From Ceratobasidium sp. AG-K (taxonomy: Eukaryota > Basidiomycota > Agaricomycetes > Cantharellales > Ceratobasidiaceae), in assembly GCA_037039685.1 (NCBI GenBank), contig JAWNGF010000011.1, forward strand, positions 1,550,001 through 1,614,000: a stretch of 64,000 bases of DNA, in the 5' to 3' direction. Under the pieces are notes generated by a model that was not told where the DNA came from, made no database searches, and saw only the letters and a list, made by a program, of their open reading frames with translations. Below, in pieces: positions 28,079-41,000 of the stretch; the first letter of the stretch is position 1; the number at the start of each line of letters is the position of its first letter. The translations under genes were made by a program, and so were the position numbers.

Positions 28079-31000
28079 TGTAGGGGGCAAAAAAGATTTA
28101 GAGCGTAGAGTTGAGGGTGTTTCTTGGAATAGTAGCAAGTTTTGCAAGTGACACTGCTGGTTTCGCCGCCTCTACCTTTTATCCTTCCTGGAGCGTAGTT
28201 AGATGGCGTGGGAGCCTCGGGGTGTCGGCGTAGAAGGTCCTTGATGATCTTTGAAAGGTGGCCAAAATCTTCCGCCCTCTGTTCTGTGTCTTCTTCACTT
28301 CCATAACCCTTCCATCTGACCCTGTAAAAAAGACCGTCCTTTGTCTCTTTCCAGTCCAAAATCTTATCTACTTCGTATTCTTCCTCTCCTTCTTCTGTTA
28401 TGATCGGCGGTGGTCGGGGTTGGTTACGGCTGAATTCAGTGTCTCCTTTGTAAGGACTCAGCAGATCGATGTGGAAAACAGGGTGCACCCTCATTGTTGC
28501 CGGCAAGTCAAGCTCATAAGCGTGTGACCCTATCTGTCGCTTCACAACAAATGGCCCGTGCTTTTTGTTATCCAGTTTCTTTGATGGTCTTTTTGTTTGA
28601 ATGTTCTTTCCCAGCAGCCATACTAGATCTCCTTCTTGGTACGCGTCCTTTGGCTCTTCTCCTGGGAGTCTTTGGGTTTCCATTGATGCAATTGCTTCGT
28701 CGTGGATTTTACGCCATTTTCCTGTGATGTTGTTTGCTTCTGGAACCGTTGATTCTTCTGCTGAGATGTTCCACAGTGGTTCCCTCCCGTAGACGATTTC
28801 GAAAGGGAAACTACCTGTTACACGGTGCTTCTGTAGATTATAGCTGAATTCCGCAATCGGTAATAAGTCCGCCCAGTCGTCCTGCCGGTGGTTGACAAAC
28901 GATCGTAGCCAGCCTTCCATCCATTGATTGATTCTCTCCGTTATTCCATCTGTTTGGGGGTGGTAGGCGGTACTGAAACCTGGGCTAGTTCCGATTTTCT
29001 CATAAATTGCTTTCATGAGTTTGGAATTGAAGGTAGTCCCTCGGTCTGAGATCGTGCTCTTTGGAAAACCGTGTAGTTTCCAAACATTTGTGATGAACAG
29101 ATTCGCAAGGTCGCTTGCCGTGTGAGATTCTTTGCAGGGTATGAAGTGTGCCATTCTTGAGAATCGGTCTACCACTACTAAGATGCTATCTGATCCTCTG
29201 GATTTTGGTAACTTCACCACGAAGTCGAACGCTATGTCTTCCCACGGTCCCTTTGGAATCTCCAGAGATTTGATTGGGACTATTGACTTCGATCCCTTTG
29301 TCTGTTGGCAGGTCTCGCAGGATTCCACGTATCTGTTTATGCTTTGCTTCATTCCTGGCCAGAAGTATCTTCTTGATATTAGTTCCAGAGTTCTAGCCTG
29401 TCCTTGATGCCCTGCGATTTTTGAGTCGTGATGAACTCGCATGATGGCCAGTCTGGATTCCTTATCTTCCGGCACGTAGATCCTTCCCTTGAACCATAAT
29501 AGTCCCTCCTTGAAATCATAATCTTTTGCGCTGTGTTGTAAGGTTTTTGGTAGCGTTTCCCTTGATTTGCAGATTTCTTTGATTTGTGTCAATCCTTCGT
29601 CCGTTTCCTGAGCCTCCTTGATGGTCTCTATGATGTTTGTGTCTACTCGTCCTACAAATCCTTTGAATTTTTCGATGGATATCATAACTTGTTCAGGCGT
29701 CGGGATATCTTCGTGGTCTGACCGTCTTGACAACAGGTCCGGTTTTGATGACAGGATTCCAGGACGGTATATGATGTCAAAGTTATAGGAAGCAAGCAAT
29801 TGGTGCCATCTTGCGTGTCGACGGTTAAACGTTCTTGCTTCCTTCCAGAATTGTAGGTTCCTATGATCGGTGTAGATGGTGATAGGGTCCCTTGTTCCTT
29901 CAAGGTATAGCCTCCAATGTGTTAAAGATTCTATGATAGCCATGAGTTCTTTATCGTGGACGTCGTAGTTGAGTTGGGCATCATTAAAAGACTTTGAAAG
30001 AAAAGCAATAGGGTGTAAGTAGCCATCGTCTTGCCTTTGTGACAGGATTGCTCCCATTGCTACTCCACTTGCGTCTGTTTCCAAGAAGAAGGGTTTGTCG
30101 GGGTTTGGATGGCGTAGAGTGGGTTCCTTGCTGATTTCCGTCTTTAGGGCTTCAAATGCTTCCTGTTGATCGTTTCCCCATTCCCATTTGTTCTCTTTTC
30201 GTGTTAAGGTTGTTAGGGGTTTTGCCAGTCGGCTGAAATTCGGTACAAATCTTCTGTAGAAATTTGCAAATCCTAGGAATGCCTGAACTTGTTTGACTGT
30301 TCTTGGTTCCTTCCATTCCTTTATTGCCTTGACTTTTTCTTCCTCCATAGAGATGCCTGAGTCGCTGATTCCAAGTCCGGTATATGTCAATTTGGTGACA
30401 AAGAATTCGCATTTTGGAAGCTTTGCGAACAGATTCTCTTCCAGTAAAATTTTTAGCACTTTCCTGACATCCACGGTATGTTGACTTCTGTCCTTAGAGA
30501 AGACTAGGATGTTGTCAATATATACTATGACACATACGTCAATAAGATCATGGAAGATGTGGTTCATATATCTTTGGAATATGGTGGGCGCATTTTTCAG
30601 TCCAAAAGGCATGACGACGTATTCGAACAGTCCTTCTTTTGTTCTGAAAGCTGTCTTCCATTCGTCTCCCTCCCTAATTCTGATATTGTTGAAACCCATG
30701 CGTAGATCGATTTCGGAGAAAATTTTTGCGTCCTTGATTTTATCCAAGAGGTCTTCCATTAGGGGCATTGGGAATCTGTCGTCTTTTGTAATGGCGTTTA
30801 CTCCCCTGAGGTCTTGAACAAGTCGTAGTTGGCGTACTGCCCCTGGATTTTTTGGATCGATCGGTTTTTTGACAAAGAAGCAAGGTGATGCAATGGGTGA
30901 TTTGCTTGGTCGGATTTTCCCTGCTGCGATTTCTTCATCCAAGTATTCTCTTAGTGCAATTGACTCTGCTGGAGAGAGTGGGATAGGTCTGGCTGGTTTT

Positions 31001-31557
31001 GGAAGTTCAGCTCCTTCCTTGAAGTCGATGGCGCAGTCATAAGGACGATGATCCGGGATTCTCTTGAATTTTTCTTCGCTGAAGACGTCGGCAAATTCCT
31101 TGAATTCCTCGGGCAGTTCGTTTATCGAGGCTGTCCTTGCTTGAATCGGTTCTGACCGCCATTGTATGTGCTTCGTTTTCCAATCGATGACAGGGTTTGA
31201 TTCTTCTAACCATTCCAATCCTAGGATAAGTTTAGTTTCTCCAGTAGGCATAGCGAAGAAGACTTGTTTGAAGGTTCTTCCTTCCACCTCTAGTTCCAGC
31301 TTTGCTTTGAAACGGATTTGGTGAGAGAGTTCCTTCCCCTGGATACCAATTACTTTTCTAGGAGTGGAAAGTTCCATGAGTGGAATGTTGTTCGATCAAG
31401 CCCACGAGATGTCCAAGAAGTTTTTTGATGCTCCAGAATCGATGAGAGTTGGGATAGCTTCTGTGATTCCGGCAACGCTTGCGTAAACAATGGTAGATTC
31501 ATTTGTCGCTCTAAAGTACATTGTTTCCATTGCCGGTTTTTTGGTCTCTCCACACAC
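27643..31557 (-). pseudogene. Pol of copy A3, internal stop and mutated RT site
   Basis: The full domain order is present (protease, RT, RNase H, integrase, chromodomain). There is a TGA at 31396-31398 (minus) just after the protease motif, where A1 has CGA. The RT catalytic box reads YIDN (30511-30522) instead of YIDD, which removes a catalytic Asp. The frame is open from 31377 to 27643, with the end overlapping ORF3. RNase H keeps TDHRNL. Confidence 0.93.
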
Positions 31558-31559
31558 AG

Positions 31560-33560
31560 TTAGAGGGAGACCCCTTCTTTTCCCGAGTCTTCTACGATTG
31601 TTGCCTCCCTTCCTTTAACGCTAGGTTCCGTCGTTATCCATTCCTTGGACGGGCATTTGAATGAACGGTGTCCTTCTTGTCCGCACTTCAGGCAGCGGTT
31701 GGTTGCTATCCTTGCTTTGTATACTTCATCAGGCAGCCGCTTTGTAGAGGATTGTCCACTAGTGGTTGGCTGGGCTGCCTTCTTCCCTGTCGAGGTCTTG
31801 ATTTGTTGCAATTTCTGGTCAATAGAGATTGCGATTGAGATCCACCGGTCAAGGGAAAGTTCCCGTTCTGTCCCATCTTCATTGATCAGGGTCAGTTCGA
31901 AGCGAGCTAGTTTGGTCTTGACTTCCGATTTCAATCCTTCCTTGAATTGGTTGATCAGAGCTTCTTGACCCCAATTTACGTCTACCAGGAGATATCGGAA
32001 TTCCGAAGCGTAGTTTGAAACAGAGTTGTTCTGTTTGCATTTTCGGATATCTGATTTGGCTTTAGCTTTTTTGTTGGGGTCGCTGAATTGTTCCATGAAG
32101 TGTGCCTTGAAATTTTCCCATGAGGCGAGGTTTTGGTTATTTTCCCTTTGGTTAAGCGAATGTAGGAGTACTTGTGCCCAGTGGGTGGCAGCTTTGTTCT
32201 CAGATTTGAAGTTTGCTAGAGCTTCGCGGATCCTTTCTTTGTTGGAAGTGTATTGATTGCCCAGGCGCATAAAGTAGCTTTCCATTTGTGTGATGAACAT
32301 TTTGGCACCTTCTCCTTTCTTTCCGTCGAAGGCTTCTGGACGAGTCACCTTGGGACGACGTGGTCCACTACCCGTGTTTGGGTTTTCGGTTAGCCGTTGG
32401 ATTCTTAATTCTAATTCGTCGATCCTGGTAGATTCCGCGTCTGGATGAGGTGGGGAATTTGATCGCCTAGAGGGGATTCCGTGCAGGGATGCTTTGTCCA
32501 TTTCTTCTTGCATATTGTTGATGGTTTGCTGCACTTCCGTAATTTTGGTAGTGAAGGAGGCTCCCTCTTGTCGTAAGGTTTCTAGTCCTTGTGTTACTGC
32601 CTCATTCCACTCGAGTTGTGCTTGTCTGGTAGTGTTGAGTTCTTCGCGTACGTTATTCACTAGTCCTTGGGTGTTGGTAACTTCATTTTGAAGGTGGGTT
32701 ACGTCTTGACCGACTAGAAAGGAATTATGTTCGCCATTTCTTGCCGAGTTCAGAATGTCTGTCAGGGTTCCTTGTAGGGTGTTGATGGAGTTGTTAAAGA
32801 TTTGCTGGTTGTTTGCTAGAACCTGGGTGGCTTGTTCTAGACCACTAAGCCTTCAATCTATAGTGACTCTCATTCCGTCTATAACCCTAAGGGTAGCATT
32901 GTGTCTTCCTTCTAGAAGGTCGTCTAGGTCATCTAAATTGCTGATTACAGTCCTGCCGCTAGAACTGGAACTTGAACTTGAGCTCCCTGGATCTCCGACG
33001 CCTTGTTGTACTGCGCCTGATTGCTCGGAGTAACCCTGTGGGATATATGGTGGTGCTGGGATCACCGGTGTGACTGGCTGGGAAGCCACTGGAATTGGTC
33101 CTGCGTTGGTGATGGTTCCTCCAATTTGAGGAACTGTAGGGACATTGGGAACGTGTGGTGTGGGGGGAGGTCTGATGGGAACAAGCGATACACCCCCATG
33201 GGCTTCGGGTTGGGGAGAAAAGAACTGTCTTCTGTTTCCTAACGGCCATAAGGGACGTGATGGCCCTGGAGTTGCAGTTGGAATACGAATTACAGCCGGA
33301 GTAGGGTCATTTGTGAGGTCTCCTGGTTCTCTATTCGTGATAGTGGGTTCTTCCTCTTGTACTGTTGTCATGTCAGGAATGCCGAAAGCTCCTGGCATTG
33401 ATGTTTGACTTTGGGGGCGTGATCGGGCGGGACCTCCCGCTTGAGTTTGTGCAATATCTTGCTCGTTTAGTGATCCTGTGGGTCTTGCTGCCCGACTAGG
33501 TCCTCTCCTTGTTGATATCACAGATGAGGGACGTGACCCTACATCTTCTTGAATAGACAT
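31560..33560 (-). pseudogene. Gag of copy A3, one internal stop
   Basis: Starts MSIQEDVGSRPSS, with the same layout as A0 gag. It is interrupted by TGA at 32853-32855 (minus), where A0 has CGA in the IDRRLSG segment. The frame is otherwise open and ends with the knuckle and the GGGAAAA heptamer (31578-31584). Confidence 0.92.
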
Positions 33561-33589
33561 GTTTGTGTGTTGTTAAGCTTGTTTTGTAA

Positions 33590-34045
33590 TGTCGTAGGCT
33601 TCTTCTTGGTGGCTATGAGACGAGCCGCGATGGAGAGTGGACGGCACTAAGACCTAAGTGACCTCTTGAACCGCAACGCACTTAAGCGTCTGTAGGCTCT
33701 TGAGGGTAGGGGTGGTTCTAAGTGTCACTCGAAGGGGATGTTTTGACGAGACAAAACAAGCTGGGGTTACCAGGCTTGTTGGTCTTCTATATATATACGA
33801 GAAGTGGCCGAGTCATACACAGCGTAGCCACATGAGTCAAAGCAGTCAACCAGTCAGGAGTGTCCATGTGAGTCATGCTGTATGAACAGACATGACTTGT
33901 TCAAAGCACAGCCGCGTTACACAATGTAACAGAATAACCACAAGAAGGTGGCAATGCGGCAAACGGAAATGAGAACGTAACGTACTGAAGGAGACAGGAG
34001 GGCGAGACAACGGGCGAGTTTGATGGAGTGAGCTAGCTCACGACA
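33590..34045 (-). repeat. 5' LTR of copy A3 (456 bp)
   Basis: Nearly identical to 26817-27272 on the same strand. Its outer flank is ctttc. Confidence 0.95.
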
Positions 34046-37000
34046 CTTTCAGAACAAAAGAAGGACTGTTCGTATACGTCGTCATGCCCTTCGGACTAAA
34101 AAACGCGCCCGCCATCTTCCAAAGATATATGAATCACATTTTCCATGATCTTATTGACGTATGCGTCATAGTATACATTGACGACATCCTAGTCTTCTCG
34201 AAGAATAGAAGCCAACATACCGTGGATGTCAGAAAAGTACTGAAGATCTTGCTGGAGGAAAATCTTTTTGCAAAGCTTCCAAAATGCGAATTCTTCGTCA
34301 CCAAATTGACATATACTGGACTCGGAATCAGCGATTCAGGCATCTCTATGGAGGAAGAAAAAGTAAAAGCAATAAAAGAATGGAAGGAACCAAGAACGGT
34401 CAAGCAAGTTCAGGCATTCCTAGGATTTGCAAATTTTTACCGAAGATTTGTGCCAAATTTCAGCCGATTAGCAAAACCCCTGACAACCTTGACAAGAAAG
34501 GAGAACAAATGGGAATGGGGAAACGATCAGCAGGAAGCATTTGTGGCCCTAAAAACAGAAATCAGCAAGGAACCCACTCTACGCCATCCGAACCCTGACA
34601 AACCGTTTTTCCTGGAAACAGACGCAAGTGGAGTAGCAATGGGAGCAATCTTGTCGCAAAGGCAAGACGATGGCTACTTGCACCCTATTGCTTTCCTTTC
34701 AAAGTCTTTCAACGAGGCTCAACTCAACTACGACGTCCACGATAAAGAACTTATGGCTATCATAGAATCTTTAACACATTGGAGGCTATACCTTGAAGGA
34801 ACAAGGGACCCTATCACCATCTACACCAATCATAGGAACCTACAATTCTGGAAGGAAGCAAGAACGTTCAACTGTCGACATGCAAGATGGCACCAATTGC
34901 TTGCTTCCTATAACTTTGACATCATATATCGCCCTGGCATCCTGTCATCAAAGCCGGACCTGTTGTCAAGACGGTCAGACCATGAAGATATCCCGACGCC
35001 TGAACAAGTTATGATATCTGCTGAAAGGTTCAAGGGATTTATGGGACAGGTAGACACAAACATCATAGAAACTATCAAGGAGGCTCAGGAAACAGATGAA
35101 GGATTGGCACAAATCAAAGAAATCTGCAAATCAAGGGAAACGTTACCAAAAACCCTACAACACAGCGCAAAAGATTATAATTTCAAGGAGGGACTATTAT
35201 GGTTCAAAGGAAGGATCTATGTGCCAGAGGATAAGGAATCCAGACTGGCCATCATGCGAGTTCATCACGACTCAAAAATCGCAGGACATCAAGGACAGGC
35301 TAGAACACTGGAACTAATATCAAGAAGGTACTTCTGGCCAGGGATGAAGCAAAGCATAAACAGATACGTGGAGTCCTGCGAGACCTGCCAGCGGACAAAG
35401 GGATCAAAGTCAATAGTCCCAATCAAGCCTCTGGAGATTCCAAAGGGACCGTGGGAAGACATAGCGTTCGACTTCGTGGCGAAGTTACCAAAATCCAGAG
35501 GATCAGATAGCATCTTAGTAGTGGTGGACAGATTCTCAAGAATGGCGCACTTCATACCCTGCAAAGAATCTCACACGGCAAGCAACCTTGCAAACCTTTT
35601 TATCACAAATGTTTGGAAGCTGCACGGTTTCCCAAAGAGCACGATCTCAGACCGAGGAACTACTTTCAATTCCAAACTTATGAAGGCTATTTATGAGAAA
35701 ATTGGAACTAACCCAGGTTTCAGTACTGCCTACCACCCCCAAACAGACGGAATAACGGAGAGAATCAATCAATGGATGGAAGGCTGGCTACGATCGTTCG
35801 TCAACTACCAGCAGGATGATTGGGCGGACTTATTACCGATTGCGGAGTTCAGCTATAACCTACAGAAGCATCGCGTAACAGGTAATTCCCCTTTCGAAAT
35901 TGTCTACGGAAGGGAACCACTGTGGAACATCTCAGCGGAAGAATCAGCGGTTCCAGAAGCAAACAACATCACAGGAAAATGGCGTAAAATCCACAACAAA
36001 GCAATTGCATCTATGGAAACCCAAAGGCTGCCAGAAGAAGAGCCAAAGAGCAAGTACCAAGAAGGAGATCTAGTATGGCTGCTCGGGAAAAACATTCAAA
36101 CAAAGAGACCATCAAAGAAGCTGGACAACAAAAAGCACAGGCCATTTGTCGTAAAACGACAGATAGGATCGCACGCTTATGAGCTTGATCTGCCAGCAAC
36201 AATGAGGGTGCACCCTGTTTTCCACATCGATTTGCTCAGCCCTTACAAGGGAGACACCGAATTCAGCCGCAACCAACCCCGACCACCGCCGATCATAACG
36301 GAAGAAGGAGAAGAAGAATATGAAGTAGAGAAGATCTTGGACTGGAAGGAAACAAAGGACGGCCTTTTTTACAGGGTCAGATGGAAGGGTTATGGAAGTG
36401 AAGAAGACACAGAACAAAGGGCGGAAGATTTCGGTCACCTTTCAAGGATCATCAAGGACTTTCTACGCCGACACCCCGAGGCTCCCACGCCATCTAACTA
36501 CGCTCCAGGAAGGATAAAAGGCAGAGGCGGCGAAACCAATAGTCTCACCTGCAAAACTTGCATCTACTCCAAGCTTCACCCCTTGCTCAACTCGCTAAAT
36601 CTTTTCTGCCCGCTACAATGCCTGCCGTCTCCCGCTCCACCATCGTCAACAACCTCACCCGTGTCCTGGACGGGCCAGCATTTGCTACGGCGAGAATCCT
36701 TGACGCTGGGGCCGCTCTTTACGTCTTCAAAAGGTCCCAGCAAGGCTCAGGAAGAATGCACTTTAGGGCGTCAGACGACGTTCTCCACTCGGACTTGGGC
36801 AAATTCCAATGGGTCGGCAAGAAATGGCCGACAAGAATGCAGCTTGCAAGAAAGGACATTTTTGTCTGTTGAGGATGCGCGGCCTTCCAAGTGTCAGAGG
36901 TGGTCCTGCTATCCACCCACATGCTTGGAGTTGTGGAATGGGGACAAGAAGGGGCATATTCGAGCAAGTGGGTACCAGGCTACGACGGAAGGCAACCAAC

Positions 37001-37053
37001 GCTGCGACCTCGGTGGAACGACGCCTGGGACGCCAACTATGAAAGGGACCTGA
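34046..37053 (+). pseudogene. Pol of copy A2, 3' part after the A3 insertion
   Basis: Resumes within the RT at FRTKEGLF and contains YIDDILVFSK, RNase H (ETDAS, but TNHRNL), the integrase HHCC and SDRG motifs, and the chromodomain (EEEYEVEKILDWKE, YRVRWKGY). It is open for 989 codons from the ATG at 34084. The tail overlaps ORF3. Apart from the A3 insertion and the RNase H Asn, no disabling change is visible. Confidence 0.93.
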
Positions 37054-37382
37054 GCGACTGGAAGCTAGAAAGGGGAAGGTACCAGAAGGAGAAGTTCAAA
37101 TGGGCGCCCAACTGGTGGAAATGGGAGGAAGTGGACATGTCAGCATGGAAGGAGACGGAGCCAGACGTGCGACAATGGGACAAGGAGTTCGTGGAGGCTC
37201 AAGAAAGGGTTTTGGACTGGTCCAAGGCTGATTGGACAAAGGAGGAGACGTGGGAGGAATGGGAGAAGTTCTCGGACGAGCCGGGGAACACCGCGTTCAA
37301 TCCCGTCGACCTGACCTTGGAGGAAGAGGAAGGGCTTGAGGAGTTCATGCTGAGGAAAGGAAAGGACTGCGCGGTGCAGTAA
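36618..37382 (+). pseudogene. Family A ORF3, copy A2, one stop
   Basis: Same 765-nt ORF as in A1 and A3, with TGA at 36870-36872 just before the second Cys of the CxxC core. A3 has CGA there. The downstream frame is open and ends with the acidic NPVDLTLEEEEG motif. Confidence 0.8.
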
Positions 37383-37423
37383 GTCCATTCAGGTCCCCCA
37401 AATGGACTCATAAGGGGGAGTAA

Positions 37424-37879
37424 TGTCGTGAGCCAGCTCACTCCATCGGACTCGCCTGTTGTCTCGCCCTCCTGTTCCCTTCTTTTGTGTCGTGTTTCTG
37501 TTCCGCTTGCCGCATTGCCACCTTCTTGTGGTTATTCTGTTACATTGTGTAACGCGGCTGTGCTTTGTACGAGTCATGTCTGTTCATACAGCATGACTCA
37601 CATGGACACTCCTGACTGGCTGTTCTGTGTGACTCGTGTGGCTGCGCCTTGTATGACTCGGCCACTTCTTGTTTATATATAGAGGACCAACAAGCCTGGT
37701 AACCCCAGCTTGTTTTGTCTCGTCAAAACATCCCCTCTGAGTGACACTTAGAACCACCCCTACCCTCAAGAGCCTACAGACGCTTAAGTGTGTTGCGGTT
37801 CAAGAGGTCACTTAGGTCTTAGTGCCGTCCACTCTCCATCGCGGCTTGCCTCATAACCATCAAGAAGAAGCTTACGACA
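37424..37879 (+). repeat. 3' LTR of copy A2 (456 bp)
   Basis: TGTCGTGAGC to CTTACGACA, followed by the target duplication acaac and family C gag. Confidence 0.95.
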
Positions 37880-37884
37880 ACAAC

Positions 37885-38046
37885 CTCTGCATCAAATGTG
37901 GAGAAGCGGGACACGCTATTGCTGATTGCAAAAAGGAATGGACCTACAAAGACAAAGGAAAGGCACCAGTGAGAGGAAAAGCCAGCAAAGTGAAGAAAGG
38001 AGAAACAGAGGAAACCAAGTCCACCAACTTGGAGTCGGAAAACTAG
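37885..38046 (+). pseudogene. Gag of copy C1, C-terminal part with zinc knuckle
   Basis: Continues gag from 23424. It carries the CX2CX4HX4C knuckle (CIKCGEAGHAIADC), a Lys-rich tail and a TAG at 38044-38046. Pol follows in the -1 frame. Confidence 0.9.
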
Positions 38047-38063
38047 ATGGGCGTGTCTCCACC

Positions 38064-41000
38064 ATGTGTGAAGATGCCCCAATACCCTCTCTGCGAAATG
38101 TATACTACTGCAAAGCCACAAATGAATCACCTATGGTATATGCACAAGCAGAGGGAATCACGGAAAACATCTCAACTCTCATTGACTCCGGTTCCAGTAG
38201 AAACTTCATTGACCTGAACTTTGCAAAGAAAAACAACATTCCTTTGATCCCTTTACAAACTCCTAGGAACATGGAAATGATTGACAGAAAAACCCAAAAG
38301 GACCTTATCTGACATTGTTGCAAATTGAAATTTGATATTGAAGGAAGAACTTTTGAACAAAGATTCTATGTCATGCCAACAGGAACTCAACCAATGATCC
38401 TTGGTATGACATGGTTGAAGGAAACAAACCCCGAAATTTCCTGGGCCCCATTCTCTATCAAATGGAGAAAGGAGCTCGACATCCAAGCAAAGGCAGGGAT
38501 GTTACAAGAACTTCCAGAAGAACTCAAGGACTTTGCTGACGTCTTTGATGAAGAACAATACAACAAACTGCCGGAACACAGGGAATGGGACTGCAAAATC
38601 GACTTCTACGACAACAATAGGCTTCCAAAACCAAGGAAAGCTTATCCCCTCTCACCAAGAGAAAGGGAAGCCACAAAGGAGTATGTGAAATCGGAACTCA
38701 AGTCAGGAAGAATTAGACCCAGCAACTCCCCCGTTGCTGCTAGTCTATTCTTTGTCACAAAAGCTTTGAAACCTGGACAGACTGTCCCTGACCTGAGACC
38801 AGTCGTTGACTACAGAGGGGCAAATGCAGAAACCATCCCAGATTGCTACCCCATACCCTTGATGGATCAACTTCTGGAAATCTTCAAAAAGACTAGTGAC
38901 AAATCAAATGAAGAACTTTTCATCACCTCCCTGGACCTAAAAAACGGTTTCTGGAACGTGAGAATTAGAGAAGGGGATGAATGGAAAACAGCATTCAGCA
39001 CCTCTGAAGGTCTCTTCGAATACACTGTGATGGCCTTCGGACTGAAAAATACACCTTTGACCTTCCAAAGAATGATGGACAACATCTTCAGAGACCAGAT
39101 TGGAAAAAAGATAGTAGTCTACATTGACAACATCTTGATCATCTCTAGGGGAAGAAATCAACACACTTTGGACATCAGAGAAGTCCTTGAAAGACTGCAA
39201 AAGAACCATCTGTATGGCAACCTCAAAAAGTGCACCTTTTACGGCAAAAAAGCCAATTGGGTGGGATTTGTTGTGGACAAAAATGGCATATCCATGAACA
39301 AGGGCAAAATCAAGACTATCCAGGAATGGCCAGTTCCGAAAACTGTCAAGCAACTGCAATGTCACAACCCTAACCAAACCTTGGAGGCCGAGACTCCACA
39401 GGCAATGAGGATGGGGGTTGGGACAACGGCAAAGGTCAAATGGACGGCAACTAAGGCCTAAGTGAGTCACACGATGAGTGATGGGAAAACGCCAAGAGAA
39501 CAAGTCTTGTGGTAGCAAGACTTGTGTCGCTGGTATATATACTATCTACTGTGGCTATGTACAATAGAGAGTATGCGACAAAGGGGAGAAAGCAGGAGTC
39601 CAAGAGAAGCGAGGACAGAACAAAGGAGGCGTGACAAGTCCATGGAAAACGAGGAACGAGTGAAGCTAGCCAGGTGAGCATGTCCCGCGGGCATGGCTTA
39701 CATAATAGCGACTAAATGCGCCAAGGTGAGCAGAACGAGACCAAACAGAGCAACAAACGGGGCAAACAAAAGGTCGTGACATGCAAGCTTTTGTCTGCTT
39801 CTGCAACTTCTACAGAAGATTCGTGGTTTCCTTCTCCTCCATTGTCAAACCGCTCACCCAGCTTACACGAAAAGACCAGAAATGGGAATGGAAGGAGGTA
39901 CATCAAGAAGCCTTCGAAAACCTGAAGAAAATGATCTCAGAAGAACTGGTACTGGCACATCCGAATGAATCAAAGCAATACTTCCTAGAAACTGATGCCT
40001 CAGGAGTCGCTTTAGGAGCGATCCTTAGCCAACAACAAGACGACGGTTACTTACACCCAATTGGCTTCCTCTCCAAGAGCTTCAAAGACGCGGAGTTGAA
40101 CTATGACACACACGACAAGGAACTTTTTGCTATCATCAAAGCACTGAGACACTGGCGCATTCACCTGGAAGGAACAAAGGAACCAGTGATCATCTATACA
40201 GACCACAAAAACTTGACCTACTGGAAGGACTCTGTGAATTTCAACCAAAGACACCACAGATGGCTTCTGATGCTAGCAAGTTACAATTTCAAAATCCACT
40301 ATCGGCCTGGGAAGATGTCGGAAAAACCGGACATTCTCTCTAGAAGAAGCGACCATGGGGACATTGCATCTGCGGAACAGACTATGATCTCCACTGAGAG
40401 ATTCAAGGGCTTTGCCACCATGATGGGATCAGACCTCATGAGTGAACTCAAAGAAGCACAGGAAGAGGACAAAGCCTTGCAAACTTTGATTACCAGCACA
40501 AAGGACAAAGAGTCCCTTCCACCTTCTGTGAAAAAACAATTCAAAGACTATGAATGGGAGGAAGACCTCCTGTGGTATCAGGGAAGGATTGTCGTCCCTG
40601 ACGAAAAAGACATCAAACTGAAGCTGCTACAACTACATCACGACACACCCATGGCTGGTCACCAAGGACAAGCAAGGACCTTGGAACTTCTCTCAAGACA
40701 ATACTATTGGCCAGGCATGAAAAGCCAAGTGAATCGATTCGTTGAAAGCTGCGAAATCTGCCAAAGGGGGAAGGGAAGCAAAGGACACTTGCCGCTCAAA
40801 CCCTTACCCATCCCGGAAAAACCCTGGGAAAACATTGCTTACAATATTATTGTGAAACTACCAAAATCGGAAGGTTTCGACAGTGTCCTTGTGGTTGTAG
40901 ACCGCTTCTCAAGAATGGCACATTTCATCGCTTGCAACAAAGCTACCAACTTGGAACAACTTGCTGACATCTTCATCAAGGAGGTATGGCGCCTCCACGG

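Larger units (their letters stand above)
26817..34045 (-). mobile_element. Family A chromovirus, copy A3, antisense inside A2 pol (7229 bp)
   Basis: Complete element with 456-bp LTRs and target duplication ctttc (26812-26816 and 34046-34050). It is probably the youngest insertion in this nest, yet it already carries stops in gag and pol and a YIDN active site. Confidence 0.95.
23425..37879 (+). mobile_element. Family A chromovirus, copy A2, nested in C1 and hosting A3
   Basis: LTRs at 23425-23881 and 37424-37879, with target duplication acaac at 23420-23424 and 37880-37884. Without A3 it is about 7.2 kb. Gag is intact, pol is split by A3, and ORF3 has one stop. Confidence 0.95.
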
